A DNA stretch of 64,000 nucleotides from Paracoccus solventivorans (GCF_900142875.1 NZ_FRCK01000013.1:1-64000), one strand, 5' to 3'; shown: positions 1-9,137, counted from the stretch's first letter. Notes: generated by a model from the letters alone, not told the origin. Numbers and translations: made by a program.

Positions 1-188
1 ACCAGATATGAAAAGACAGCGCAAAACTACCTCGCCGCCGTCCTCATGGCATGCTCAAGGCTCTGGATGCGGAATTATGAGTCCGCAGCCTAGGCCGCAG
101 CGCCCCGAAGCCCCTTCTTCCGTGCAAAAATATCCTGGGGGTGACCCGGAACGGGCCGGGGGCAAAGCCCCCAACCCGAAGCCCTCTC
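1..188. other. Intergenic leader of the window, no gene seen
   Basis: No open frame here looks like a protein. The right half (114-173) is one copy of the dispersed intergenic element described separately, lying just past the hemB stop codon, where it may act as a terminator. The left 110 bases could contain the tail or promoter of a gene outside the window, but nothing is recognisable. Confidence 0.5.
114..173. repeat. Dispersed intergenic element, copy A
   Basis: Contains the core CTTCTTCC..AAAAATATCCTGGGGG followed by a GC hairpin (GGGGGC AAA GCCCCC). It lies immediately downstream of hemB. The same core recurs at 6786, 29612 (inverted), 30803, 32938, 36654 (inverted), 43611 and 61591. 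Confidence 0.7.
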
Positions 189-1193
189 TTACTCGCGCGC
201 CAGCAGTTCGGCCACCGCAGGGGCGAAATAGGTCAGCACCCCGTCGCAGCCGGCGCGGCGGAAGCAGAGCAGGCTTTCCAGCATCACCTCGCGCCCCAGC
301 CAGCCGTTGCGGATCGCGCCTTCGAGCATCGCGTATTCGCCGCTGACCTGATAGGCGTAGGTCGGCGCGGCAAAGCGGTCCTTCACCTCGCGGCAGATGT
401 CCAGATAGGGCATCCCTGGCTTGACCATCACCATGTCGGCGCCCTCGGCCAGGTCTCGGGCGACGCAGCGCAGCGCCTCTTCGCGGTTGGCGGGGTTGAT
501 CTGATAGGTCTTCTTGTCGCCGACCAGCCGCCCCGAGGCGCCGACCGCATCGCGGAACGGCCCATAGAAGCCCGAGGCGTATTTCGCCGCATAGGACAGG
601 ATCGCCACGTCCTTGTGGCCCGCGTCTTCCAGCGCCGTGCGCAGCGCCGCGATGCGCCCGTCCATCATGTCCGAGGGGCCGAGGATGTCGGCCCCCGCCT
701 CGGCCTGCGCCAGCGCCATGCGAACCAGCGCCGCGACCGTTTCGTCATTCACGATGATGCCGTTGCGGACGAAACCGTCGTGGCCGTTGATGTTATAGGG
801 GTCCAGCGCGATGTCGGTCATCACCGCCAGCTCGGGCGCAACCTGTTTGATGGCGCGGATGGCGCGGTTGCCGATGTTTTCCGGGTCCCAGGCGCGCTCG
901 CAGGCCTCGGTCTTCAGGTCCGGGTCCGAATGCGGAAAGATGCAGACCGCCGGGATCCCCAGTTCCATCGCCCGTTCGGCCGCCCGCTTGGCGCCGTCGA
1001 GCGTCAGCCGCTCGACCCCGGGCATCGAGGGGATCTCGCCCTCGCCCCCCGCCACCTCGGTCACGAAGATCGGCCAGATCAGGTTTTCCACCGACAGCCG
1101 GTGTTCGGCGGTCAGGGCGCGCAGGGCGGGGGTACGGCGCAGGCGGCGCAGCCGGGCAGAGGGGAATGCGGGGACGATGGGCGTGGACGGCAT
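189..1193 (-). CDS. hemB: Delta-aminolevulinic acid dehydratase (porphobilinogen synthase)
   Basis: Cytosolic enzyme of tetrapyrrole synthesis that condenses two 5-aminolevulinate molecules to porphobilinogen. The product is 334 residues, normal for the family. Both Schiff-base lysines are visible: Lys204 in SYAAKYASGFYGPF and Lys258 in MVMVKPGMPYLD. The place where zinc-dependent enzymes carry three cysteines reads DIALDPYNINGHDG (Ala129, Asp131, Asp139), so this is the non-zinc type known from Rhodobacter. The open frame extends far upstream, but the family N-terminus begins at the ATG at 1193. It is divergent from the membrane-protein gene at 1317. Confidence 0.97.
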   Translation of the reverse strand: MPSTPIVPAFPSARLRRLRRTPALRALTAEHRLSVENLIWPIFVTEVAGGEGEIPSMPGVERLTLDGAKRAAERAMELGIPAVCIFPHSDPDLKTEACERAWDPENIGNRAIRAIKQVAPELAVMTDIALDPYNINGHDGFVRNGIIVNDETVAALVRMALAQAEAGADILGPSDMMDGRIAALRTALEDAGHKDVAILSYAAKYASGFYGPFRDAVGASGRLVGDKKTYQINPANREEALRCVARDLAEGADMVMVKPGMPYLDICREVKDRFAAPTYAYQVSGEYAMLEGAIRNGWLGREVMLESLLCFRRAGCDGVLTYFAPAVAELLARE

Positions 1194-1316
1194 GGGGCGG
1201 GCTCCTGCTTTTGGCGATGCTTGCCACGGGGCGGGCGGGGGTTGCAACCGCGGCGGCTTGCCGCCGTCGCCACGCCGGTTAGGATGAACGCCGGTCTGGC
1301 AATCGGGGGGCGGCGG

Positions 1317-1883
1317 ATGGACGGGGCGAAGGGGCTGATCGCGGTTCTGGACACGCGGTCCTTCGCCTCGATGTGGTACTGGCTGCTGCTCGCCCTGGCG
1401 TGGAGCAGGGCCAGCCGCGGCGCGCTGGGCATCCCGCCCGAGCTGGTGCGCGCCAACCGCCGCAAACCCGCCGGGGACGAGCCGCCCGAGGCGCTGCGCC
1501 TGCTGGACTGGGTGTCGCTGGTGGCGCCGCGCTGGCGGGTCGCGCCGGGCGAGGGCGCGGTGCTGGTCGGGGCAGGGGCCTTCCTGCTGACGCTGCTGGC
1601 CGGGCTGGGCTTCGGCTACGGGCTGGAAACGGCGCAGGCGCTGTTCCTGCTGGTGGCGCCGCTCATGTGGCTGGCGGTGCTGCGGGTGCGGCTGGCGCGG
1701 CGGCTGCTGGGGCCGCTGGCGCAGGCGCAATCCGGGCGGCTGCCGGTGGCCGAGGCGGCGTTCCGCATCGCCGCGCTGGTTGCGGCGCATATGCGCGTCA
1801 CCCTGGCGCTGTCGGCGGCAGCGGTGCTGGTGGCGGCGATGTGGGGGACGCGCTGGCATCTGCTGCATCCCAACGGGCTGTAA
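1317..1883 (+). CDS. Integral membrane protein of a Rhodobacterales family, function unknown
   Basis: A 188-residue hydrophobic protein with about three or four membrane segments: roughly residues 17-31, 75-100, 105-120 and 150-172. The N-terminal part (LDTRSFASMWYW, then SRASRGALGIPPELV) resembles a family conserved in Rhodobacterales that databases often label 'component of SufBCD complex'. Nothing in the sequence supports a direct role in iron-sulfur assembly, so that label is not adopted. The start at 1317 follows a purine-rich GGGGGGCGGCGG stretch; an in-frame ATG at 1284 is possible. mfd begins 51 bases downstream on the same strand. Confidence 0.7.
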   Translation: MDGAKGLIAVLDTRSFASMWYWLLLALAWSRASRGALGIPPELVRANRRKPAGDEPPEALRLLDWVSLVAPRWRVAPGEGAVLVGAGAFLLTLLAGLGFGYGLETAQALFLLVAPLMWLAVLRVRLARRLLGPLAQAQSGRLPVAEAAFRIAALVAAHMRVTLALSAAAVLVAAMWGTRWHLLHPNGL

Positions 1884-1934
1884 GGGGTTGCTTCGCCGCT
1901 TGACTCTCGGCTGCCGCGGTTTACGTCAGCCCGC

Positions 1935-4900
1935 ATGGCCGAAACCCTGATCCTGTCCGGCGCGCCCGAGGGCCTCGACGCTGCGCTGATCGCGCGCGAG
2001 GCCGACCGCGGCGCGGCTGCGAACCGCCCCGTGATCCATGTCGCCCGCGACGACCGCCGCATGGCCGCGATGCGCGCGGCGCTGGCGTTCTTTGCCCCGC
2101 AGCTGCCGGTGTTCGAACTGCCGGCCTGGGACACCACCCCCTATGACCGGGTGTCGCCCTCGGGCGAGATCATGGCGCAGCGGCTGCAGGTGCTGGCGGC
2201 GCTGGCCTCGGGGCGGCTCAAGGCGCCCTTCGTGCTGCTGACCACGGTGAATGCGGCGGTGCAGCGCCTGCCGGCGGCCGAGACGGTGCGCCATGCCTCT
2301 TTCATCGCCCGCAAGGGCGAGCGGCTGGACGAGGCGCAGCTGCGCGGCTTTCTGGCGCGCATGGGGTTTTCGCAGTCGCCGACCGTGACCGAGCCGGGCG
2401 ACTACGCCATCCGCGGCGGCATCATCGACATCTACCCGCCGGGACCGGGCGGGCCGGTGCGGCTGGACCTGTTCGGCGACGTGCTGGACGGGATCCGCCG
2501 TTTCGACCCCGACAGCCAGCGCAGCCTGGGGGCGCTGGACAGCGTGGAAATCGCGCCCATGTCCGAGGTGATCCTGGACGAGGCCTCGATCACCCGCTTC
2601 CGCCAGAACTACCGCGCCGAATACGGCGGCGGCGCTCATGACCCGCTGTACGAGGCCGTCAGCGCCGGGCAGAAACTGGCCGGGATGGAACATTGGCTGC
2701 CGTGGTTCCACGACCGGCTGGACAGCATCTTCGCCTATCTGCCCGGGGCCTCGGTGGTGCTGGACGACCACGCCGAACAGCACCGCGCCGCCCGCTGGGA
2801 CACCATCACCGAACAGCACGACGCGCGGCGCGAGGCGCTGGCCAAGCGCGGCGCCGACAACGTCTATCGCCCGGTCGCGCCCGCCGCGATGTTCGCGGAT
2901 GCGGAGGAATGGGCGCGCTGGCTCGACCCGCACCGGGTGATCCGGCTGTCGGTGCTGGCGCAGCCCCCCGGTCCCGGGGTGCTGGACGCGGGCGGCCGGG
3001 TGGGCCGCAATTTCGCACCCGAGCGGCAGGCAGAGAAAACCGACCTGTTCGGCGCGCTCGCCACCCATATCCGCGATCTGCAAAAGACCCGCCGGGTGGT
3101 CGTCGCCAGCTTCTCCGAAGGCGCCCGCGAACGGCTGAGCGGGCTTTTGTCCGACGAAGGTCTGGCGGGCACGCCCATCGACGACATCCGCGACCTGCCC
3201 GACCGAAAGGGCGCGCTGGGGCTGGCGGTGTGGCCGCTGGAAGAGGGCTTCGTCTCGGACGGGCAGGCCGCCGGTCAGCTTGCGGTGATTTCCGAACAGG
3301 ACGTGCTGGGCGACCGGCTGATCCGCGGCGCGAAAAAGCGGCGGCGGGCCGAGAATTTCCTGAAGGACACCACCTCGCTGACCCCGGGCGACCTGGTGGT
3401 GCATGTCGAACACGGCATCGGCCGCTATACCGGCCTGGAAACCATCACCGCGCTGGGGGTGCCGCATGACTGCGTGGCGCTGGAATACGCGGGCGGCGAC
3501 CGGCTGCTGCTGCCGGTGGAAAACATCGAGCTGCTGACCCGCTACGGGCACGAGGAAGGGTTGCTCGACAAGCTGGGCGGCGGCGCCTGGCAGGCCCGCA
3601 AGGCGCGGCTGAAAGAGCGGATCCGCCAGATCGCCGACCGCCTGATGCGGGTGGCGGCCGAACGGCTGCTGCGTCCGGCGCCGGTGCTGGAGCCGGAACA
3701 CCACGAATGGGAAAGCTTCTCGGCCCGCTTTCCCTATACGGAAACCGACGACCAGATGGCCGCCATCGACGACGTTTCGGCCGACCTGTCTGCGGGTCGG
3801 CCGATGGATCGGCTGGTGGTCGGCGACGTCGGCTTCGGCAAGACCGAGGTGGCGATGCGCGCCGCCTTCATCGCGGCCAGCCAGGGGATGCAGGTGGCGG
3901 TGGTGGCGCCAACGACGCTGCTGGCCCGCCAGCATTTCCGCAGCTTTGCCGAGCGTTTCCGCGGCACCGCGATCACGGTGCGGCCGCTGTCGCGCTTCGT
4001 TTCCGCCAAGGACGCGGCGGCGACGCGGGCGGGGCTGGCGGACGGCTCGGTCGATATCGTGGTCGGCACCCATGCGGTGCTGGCGAAACAGCTGCGGTTC
4101 AAGAACCTCGGGCTGCTGGTCATCGACGAGGAACAGCATTTCGGCGTCGCCCATAAGGAGCGGCTGAAGGAGCTGCGCTCGGACATCCACGTGCTGACCC
4201 TGACCGCCACCCCGATCCCGCGCACGCTGCAGCTGTCGCTGACCGGGGTGCGCGATCTCTCGATCATCGGCACGCCGCCGGTGGACCGGCTGGCGATCCG
4301 CACCTATGTGTCCGAGTTCGACAGCGTGACGATCCGCGAGGCCCTGCTGCGCGAGAAATACCGCGGCGGGCAGAGCTTTTTCGTGGTGCCGCGCCTGTCT
4401 GATCTGCCCGAGGTCGAGGACTGGCTGCGCGAGCATGTTCCCGAGGTCTCCACCATCGTCGCCCACGGCCAGCTGGCGGCGGGCGATCTCGACCAGCGGA
4501 TGAACGCCTTCTACGACGGCAGCCACGACGTGCTGCTGGCGACTTCCATCGTGGAATCGGGGCTGGATATTCCGTCCGCCAACACCATGGTGGTCTGGCG
4601 CGCCGACATGTTCGGACTGGCGCAGCTTTACCAGATCCGGGGCAGGGTGGGGCGGTCCAAGACCCGCGCCTATTGCTATCTGACCACCAAGCCGCGGGTG
4701 CCGCTGACCCCGCAGGCGATCAGGCGGCTGAAGTTCTTGGGCTCGATCGACAGCCTCGGGGCAGGGTTCAACCTCGCCTCGCAGGACCTGGACCTGCGCG
4801 GGGCGGGGAACCTGCTGGGCGAGGAGCAATCCGGCCATATCAAGGAAGTCGGGTTCGAGCTTTACCAGCAGATGCTGGAAGAAACCATCGCGCGGCTGAA

Positions 4901-5549
4901 ATCGGGCGAGCTCGAGGGCACGCCCGAGGACGAATGGGCGCCGGTGCTGACCCTCGGCGTGCCGGTGACCATCCCGGAAAGCTACATCCCGGATCTCGAC
5001 GTGCGGCTGGAACTGTATCGCCGCCTGTCGCAGCTGACCACCAAGGTCGAGCTGGAAGGCTTCGCCGCCGAGCTGATCGACCGTTTCGGTCCGCTGCCGC
5101 GTGAGGTGAACACGCTGCTGCTGGTCATCCGCATCAAGGCGATGGCCAAGCGCGCGAATATCTCGTCGCTGGTGGCGGGGCCCAAGGGGGTGACGATCCA
5201 GTTCCACCAGGACAAGTTCCCCAATCCGGCCGGGCTGGTCGAGTTCCTGACCGAGCAGAAGGGTGCGGCGCGGATCACCGACAACAAGCTGGTGGTCAGC
5301 CGCCCCTGGCCCTCCGAGGCCGACCGCATCAAGGGCGCATTCGCCATCGCCAAGGAGCTGGCGGCGAAGATCAAGGCCGGCGCCGCTGCGGCGCGCCAGA
5401 ACGGCGCGCAGGCTGCGCCCGGCGACGCTGCCTCCGCAGGCCCGGCACAGGCAAGACCCGCGGCGGTAAAGACAACCCCGCTGGCCGGCCAGAGCCTCGC
5501 GCCAAGAGCGGCGGCCGGCAAGCTGCGAAAACCTACCCGGAAGTTCTAG
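1935..5549 (+). CDS. mfd: Transcription-repair coupling factor Mfd
   Basis: DNA translocase that releases RNA polymerase stalled at lesions and recruits UvrA. The 1204-residue product shows the expected order: a UvrB-like N-terminal region with PAWDTTPYDR (about residue 60), an RNA-polymerase-interacting domain around 480-550 (LTPGDLVVHVEHGIGRY), Walker A GDVGFGKTEVA near 630, DEEQ box near 731, helicase motif VI QIRGRVGRS, and a C-terminal TRCF domain (LTLGVPVTIPESYIPDL). The last 70 or so residues are an Ala/Pro/Lys-rich tail not typical of the family. It could be a natural extension or the result of a late frame change. Confidence 0.97.
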   Translation: MAETLILSGAPEGLDAALIAREADRGAAANRPVIHVARDDRRMAAMRAALAFFAPQLPVFELPAWDTTPYDRVSPSGEIMAQRLQVLAALASGRLKAPFVLLTTVNAAVQRLPAAETVRHASFIARKGERLDEAQLRGFLARMGFSQSPTVTEPGDYAIRGGIIDIYPPGPGGPVRLDLFGDVLDGIRRFDPDSQRSLGALDSVEIAPMSEVILDEASITRFRQNYRAEYGGGAHDPLYEAVSAGQKLAGMEHWLPWFHDRLDSIFAYLPGASVVLDDHAEQHRAARWDTITEQHDARREALAKRGADNVYRPVAPAAMFADAEEWARWLDPHRVIRLSVLAQPPGPGVLDAGGRVGRNFAPERQAEKTDLFGALATHIRDLQKTRRVVVASFSEGARERLSGLLSDEGLAGTPIDDIRDLPDRKGALGLAVWPLEEGFVSDGQAAGQLAVISEQDVLGDRLIRGAKKRRRAENFLKDTTSLTPGDLVVHVEHGIGRYTGLETITALGVPHDCVALEYAGGDRLLLPVENIELLTRYGHEEGLLDKLGGGAWQARKARLKERIRQIADRLMRVAAERLLRPAPVLEPEHHEWESFSARFPYTETDDQMAAIDDVSADLSAGRPMDRLVVGDVGFGKTEVAMRAAFIAASQGMQVAVVAPTTLLARQHFRSFAERFRGTAITVRPLSRFVSAKDAAATRAGLADGSVDIVVGTHAVLAKQLRFKNLGLLVIDEEQHFGVAHKERLKELRSDIHVLTLTATPIPRTLQLSLTGVRDLSIIGTPPVDRLAIRTYVSEFDSVTIREALLREKYRGGQSFFVVPRLSDLPEVEDWLREHVPEVSTIVAHGQLAAGDLDQRMNAFYDGSHDVLLATSIVESGLDIPSANTMVVWRADMFGLAQLYQIRGRVGRSKTRAYCYLTTKPRVPLTPQAIRRLKFLGSIDSLGAGFNLASQDLDLRGAGNLLGEEQSGHIKEVGFELYQQMLEETIARLKSGELEGTPEDEWAPVLTLGVPVTIPESYIPDLDVRLELYRRLSQLTTKVELEGFAAELIDRFGPLPREVNTLLLVIRIKAMAKRANISSLVAGPKGVTIQFHQDKFPNPAGLVEFLTEQKGAARITDNKLVVSRPWPSEADRIKGAFAIAKELAAKIKAGAAAARQNGAQAAPGDAASAGPAQARPAAVKTTPLAGQSLAPRAAAGKLRKPTRKF

Positions 5550-6125
5550 CTTCGGCGACGTTTCCCGTGGCCGGGAAGGAGAGCGACCGAAACCGGCTTT
5601 GCGGATACCGGCAATGCAGATGGCCCTATCCGCGGCCGTCAGCGCATTGCCCCGCAATCGGCCCTGCAGACCGCGTGATCCCTGGCCGCCCACGCATTGT
5701 CCTGCATTTCCGTTCTGAAGATATCTGCCCCGCAGACCGCGCAATCAGCACCCGTCCAGGCTTTGCCCCTTCGGCACTTGAGACAGGAGCCCAGCCGCGC
5801 CGCAATCCCGCCGCGCCGCCGCAACCTGATGGGCGGGTATGCGGCCAATCTTTGTATGCGACCACCCGGCCCTGAGCTCGACCACGCGTTTCGGCACCGA
5901 GATAACCGCCCATACGGCAGTATCGAGCAACTGACCCATGCGGCAGTACAGGGGCAACCCTACGGCAACACCTGAGCAACTGGCCCATGCAGCACCGGCG
6001 CAATCGCCTGCACGAGGGCATCCTCACCTGAAGCCGGACCCTCAGCCCTCGGCATATACCGCCCTTCGGGCGACGTTAGGCGCCCTCGTCCAGTCTGACC
6101 GCGGCCAATCGGACCGCGCCCGCTC
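5550..6125. other. Gene-poor stretch with short degenerate repeats
   Basis: About 575 bases without a convincing gene. Related words recur: CAGACCGCG(TG/CA)ATC near 5668 and 5736; CATRCGGCAGTA near 5911 and 5938; GAGCAACTGRCCCATG near 5925 and 5974. Open frames on the minus strand here have unnatural composition (Arg/Cys/Gly) and no recognisable motif. A decayed minisatellite, gene remnant or noncoding RNA are all possible. Confidence 0.4.
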
Positions 6126-6254
6126 TCAATTCAGAACCGGCTTCCCGACATAGGTCTTCTGCCCCACCCGCACCGCGATCTGGCCGTTGCCGAGATCGCG
6201 CTCGAACATGCCCTGCACCGAGACGCAGGTTCCGACGATGATCGTTCGAATCAT
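6126..6254 (-). CDS. Small conserved-looking protein, 42 residues, function unknown
   Basis: Reading leftward, an ATG at 6254 opens a 42-codon frame ending in TGA. The product begins MIRTIIVGTCVSVQGMF and ends RVGQKTYVGKPVLN. A strong ribosome binding site, GGAAGGA, sits 8 bases upstream. Alternating hydrophobic residues and VRVGQKTYVGKPV suggest a small beta-rich protein, and similar short unnamed proteins occur in Rhodobacterales from memory. It is too short for standard gene callers. No function can be assigned. Confidence 0.6.
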   Translation of the reverse strand: MIRTIIVGTCVSVQGMFERDLGNGQIAVRVGQKTYVGKPVLN

Positions 6255-6381
6255 GGCCAAGTCCTTCCATCATCCCTGCTTCGATTCTCCTCGAAAATGG
6301 CATGGAAGGATTAGGATAAAGTTAACAGAAGTCAGATTTTCCGCGCGCACCCGTCGTATTTGTGGTGAAGTTGCAACGGCA

Positions 6382-6783
6382 TTACAGCCAATCGCGCAGG
6401 ATGGGGATCAGCGGCAGGTCGGCGGGCGGCATCGGATAGCGCGTCAGCTCGGCCGCGCGCACCCAGGCGAGATCCTGCCCCTCGCGCGGCTGCGGCACGC
6501 CCTGCCAGCGGCGGCAGGCGAACAGCGGCATCAGCAGGTGGAAATCCTCGTAGGCGTGGCTGGCGAAGGTCAGCGGCGCCAGGCAGGATCCCCAGGTCTG
6601 GATGCCCAGCTCTTCGTCCAGCTCGCGGATCAGCGCCGCCTCGGTGGTCTCGCCGGCATCGACCTTGCCGCCGGGAAACTCCCACAACCCCGCCATCGGC
6701 TTGCCGGGGGGACGCCGGGCCAGCAGCACCCGCCCCTCCGGGTCGATCAGGGCCACCGCCGCCACCAGAACCAGCCGCGCCAT
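6382..6783 (-). CDS. mutT: MutT-type Nudix hydrolase (8-oxo-dGTP diphosphatase)
   Basis: Sanitises the nucleotide pool by hydrolysing 8-oxo-dGTP to the monophosphate. The product is 133 residues, typical for MutT. The full Nudix box is visible: Gly39, Glu45, Arg53-Glu54-Leu55, Glu57-Glu58, Gly60-Ile61, preceded by LWEFPGGK as in true MutT proteins. It is the last gene of a leftward run after the parvulin gene and argJ, separated from argJ by 63 bases holding one dispersed intergenic element. argJ and mutT are commonly adjacent in Rhodobacterales. Confidence 0.92.
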   Translation of the reverse strand: MARLVLVAAVALIDPEGRVLLARRPPGKPMAGLWEFPGGKVDAGETTEAALIRELDEELGIQTWGSCLAPLTFASHAYEDFHLLMPLFACRRWQGVPQPREGQDLAWVRAAELTRYPMPPADLPLIPILRDWL

Positions 6784-6785
6784 CG

Positions 6786-6846
6786 TTCTTCCTTGCCTGA
6801 ATATCCCGCGGGGGAGCCCGAAGGGCGGGGGGCGCGAAGCCCCCCT
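6786..6846. repeat. Dispersed intergenic element, copy B
   Basis: Core TTCTTCCTTGCCTGAATATCCCGCGGGGG followed by a hairpin-capable GGGGGGC GCGAA GCCCCCC. It fills almost the entire gap between argJ and mutT. Confidence 0.7.
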
Positions 6847-8226
6847 TTACGACCGGTAATCGGCGTTGATGTCGATATAGCGGTGGGTCAGGTCGCAGGT
6901 CCACACCGTGCGGGCCCCGCGTCCCAGCCCCAGATCGACGCCGATCACCAGATGGTCGCGCTTCATATAGGCGCTGGCGGCGGCCTCGTCGTAGCCGGGC
7001 GCGCGCCAGCCGTTCTCGGCCAGCACCATGTCGCCGAAGCGGATCGACAGGCGGTCGCGGTCGGCCTGCGCCCCCGACTTGCCGACCGCCATGACCACGC
7101 GGCCCCAGTTGGCGTCCTCGCCGGCGATGGCGGTCTTGACCAGCGGGCTGTTGGCGATGGCCATGGCGACCTTGTGGGCGTCGGCGTCGCTGGCCGCACC
7201 CGTCACCTGCACCTCGACGAATTTCGTCGCGCCCTCGCCGTCGCGGACCACCTGCTGCGCCAGGTCGCGCATCACCCCGGCCAGCGCCTGGATGAAGGCG
7301 CGCGCGGTCTTGCTGCGCAGGTCGGTGATCGGCGCGGCCTGCGCCTGCCCCGTCGCCGCCAGGATCAGCACGTCCGAGGTCGAGGTGTCGCTGTCCACGG
7401 TGATGGCGTTGAAGGTCTCGTCCATCTGCGCCGACAGGATCCGCTGCAACAGCTTCGGCTCGATCTTCGCGTCGGTGAAGATATAGACCAGCATCGTCGC
7501 CATGTCGGGCGCGATCATCCCCGAGCCCTTGGCGATGCCACTGATGCGGATGCTGCCGCCCTCGGCCGCGATCTCGGCGCCTGCGCCCTTGGGGAAGGTG
7601 TCGGTGGTCATGATCGCGCGCGCGGCCGAGGCGATGCCGCCCTCGTCCAGCCCGCCGGCCAGATCGTCCAGGATGGCGGTGATGCGCTCATGCGGCAGCG
7701 GCTCGCCGATCACCCCGGTCGAGGAGGAAAACACCCGCCGCGCCGGCACCCCCAGCGCGCGGGCCACCGCCCCGGTCACCGCATCGACCGAGCGCTGCCC
7801 GGCCGCGCCGGTAAAGGCGTTGGCGTTGCCCGAGTTCACCACGATCGCCGCGCCCTGGTCGCTGTCGGGGTTGCCGGCCAGCTTGTCCTGACAGTCGAGC
7901 ACGCAGGCCGCCCGGGTCGAGGACCGGGTGAAGGCCCCCGCGATTGCCGTCCCCGGCGCCAGCCGCACCAGCATCACGTCGGTGCGGTCCTTGTACTTGA
8001 TCCCGGCGGCGCCGGCGGCGAACTCGACGCCCGCGATCGCCGGCAGCTCGGGGAACTCGGCCGGGGCGAGGGGCGAGACCAGCGGCCCCGCCTTGGCAGC
8101 AGCGGCCGCAGCCGCCGGGGCGGCGGCGGCGGTTTCGGCGCGCTCGGCGGCCTTGCGGGCCTTGCGCGCGGCCTTTTCGGCCTTGCGCAGCAGCTTTTCG
8201 GCGGCTTTCCGGGGATCCTTGGCCAT
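6847..8226 (-). CDS. argJ: Bifunctional ornithine acetyltransferase / N-acetylglutamate synthase
   Basis: Moves the acetyl group from N-acetylornithine to glutamate in the cyclic arginine pathway. The precursor cleaves itself before a threonine, here Thr244 in DMATMLV, giving alpha and beta chains. The family core starts near residue 50 (PLVSPLAPAEFP). The 459-residue product therefore carries an extra N-terminus of about 48 residues, rich in Lys, Arg and Ala (MAKDPRKAAEKLLRKAEKAA), that looks like a charged helix followed by an Ala linker. The parvulin gene ends only 2 bases upstream, so the start is well placed and the two genes are cotranscribed. Confidence 0.95.
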   Translation of the reverse strand: MAKDPRKAAEKLLRKAEKAARKARKAAERAETAAAAPAAAAAAAKAGPLVSPLAPAEFPELPAIAGVEFAAGAAGIKYKDRTDVMLVRLAPGTAIAGAFTRSSTRAACVLDCQDKLAGNPDSDQGAAIVVNSGNANAFTGAAGQRSVDAVTGAVARALGVPARRVFSSSTGVIGEPLPHERITAILDDLAGGLDEGGIASAARAIMTTDTFPKGAGAEIAAEGGSIRISGIAKGSGMIAPDMATMLVYIFTDAKIEPKLLQRILSAQMDETFNAITVDSDTSTSDVLILAATGQAQAAPITDLRSKTARAFIQALAGVMRDLAQQVVRDGEGATKFVEVQVTGAASDADAHKVAMAIANSPLVKTAIAGEDANWGRVVMAVGKSGAQADRDRLSIRFGDMVLAENGWRAPGYDEAAASAYMKRDHLVIGVDLGLGRGARTVWTCDLTHRYIDINADYRS

Positions 8227-8228
8227 GA

Positions 8229-9137
8229 TCAGTTGTCCAGCAGTTCGGTGCGGTTCAGCAGTTCGGGCGCCAGCCCCTCGGTCTTTTCGATGCTGGCGGC
8301 CGACACCAGCCGCTCGATCTCGGCATCGACGCGGTTGCGGCGGACCTGGGTGGCCAGCTGCTCGCGGATCTGCTCGAACTCGGGCGGGGTCTGCTCGCGG
8401 GTCTCGTTCAGGCGGATCAGGTGCCAGCCGAACTGCGACTGCACGGGGGCCGAGACCTGCCCGGGTTCCAGCGCCTCGACCGCCTTGGCGAAGGGTTCGA
8501 CCATCATCTCGGCGGTGAACCAGCCCAGATCGCCGCCGTTCGCGGCGCTGTTGTCGGTGGATTTCTCGGCCGCGAGGGCGGCGAAATCGGCACCGCCGGC
8601 CAACTCCTCGGCGATGGCTTTGGCCTCGTCCTCGGTGGCGACCAGGATATGGGCGGCGCTGTATTCGGTTTTCGGCGAATCGCCGCTGCCGAAGGCGGCG
8701 TCATAGACGGCGCGCAGCTCTTCCTCGGTCGGCTCGGGCTTGGCCACGCGCTCGAGCGTCGCGGCCGACAGATAGCCGCGCCGGTCCAGTTCCAGCATGG
8801 CGCGGTCGCGCGGGGTCAGCGACTGCGCGGTGACCTGCGCCACCGCGGTCTGCCGGATCATCTGGTCCAGCATCAGGTCCCACAGTGCCACGTCCGGCAG
8901 ATCGCCGGCGCCGCCCTGCAGCCCCTCTTTCATCGCGATCATCTGGCCCAGGGTGATCGCCTCGCCGTTGACCACGGCGACCACGCTGTCGGCGCGGGGG
9001 GCGCCGGTGACCTCGGCCACGGCGGGGGGGGCCACGGCGGGGGGAACGGCGGCGGGGGTTTCCGCCGTCTGCGCCAGCGCGGGCGCGCCCATCAGCAGGG
9101 CGGCGGCGGCAACGATGGCCGGAGTGGTTTTCAGCAT
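8229..9137 (-). CDS. Periplasmic parvulin-type peptidyl-prolyl cis-trans isomerase
   Basis: Secreted folding helper of the SurA/PrsA/PpiD type. The 302-residue product begins with a signal peptide (MLKTTPAIVAAAALLMGAPALA), then a Pro/Ala linker, a SurA-like N-terminal helical part (VVAVVNGEAITLGQM), and a rotamase domain near 150-245 (YSAAHILVATEDEAKAIAEEL, GGDLGWFTAEMMVEPFAKAV, SQFGWHLIRL). The frame stays open upstream to 9323, but the ATG at 9137 follows AAGGGGA and starts the signal peptide. It is divergent from secA and coupled to argJ; proximity to secA fits a role in handling secreted proteins. Confidence 0.92.
   Translation of the reverse strand: MLKTTPAIVAAAALLMGAPALAQTAETPAAVPPAVAPPAVAEVTGAPRADSVVAVVNGEAITLGQMIAMKEGLQGGAGDLPDVALWDLMLDQMIRQTAVAQVTAQSLTPRDRAMLELDRRGYLSAATLERVAKPEPTEEELRAVYDAAFGSGDSPKTEYSAAHILVATEDEAKAIAEELAGGADFAALAAEKSTDNSAANGGDLGWFTAEMMVEPFAKAVEALEPGQVSAPVQSQFGWHLIRLNETREQTPPEFEQIREQLATQVRRNRVDAEIERLVSAASIEKTEGLAPELLNRTELLDN

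Noticed and set aside
1317..1883. Naming the membrane protein as a SufBCD component
   Set aside because: The label is only an inherited database name; no SUF gene or iron-sulfur motif is nearby.
1926..5744. A 1272-codon open frame antisense to mfd
   Set aside because: His/Arg/Gln-rich, no motif, fully covered by mfd on the other strand; an effect of high GC third positions.
6187..8706. An 839-codon plus-strand frame over mutT and argJ
   Set aside because: Opposite clear Nudix and ArgJ genes, with no protein-like features.
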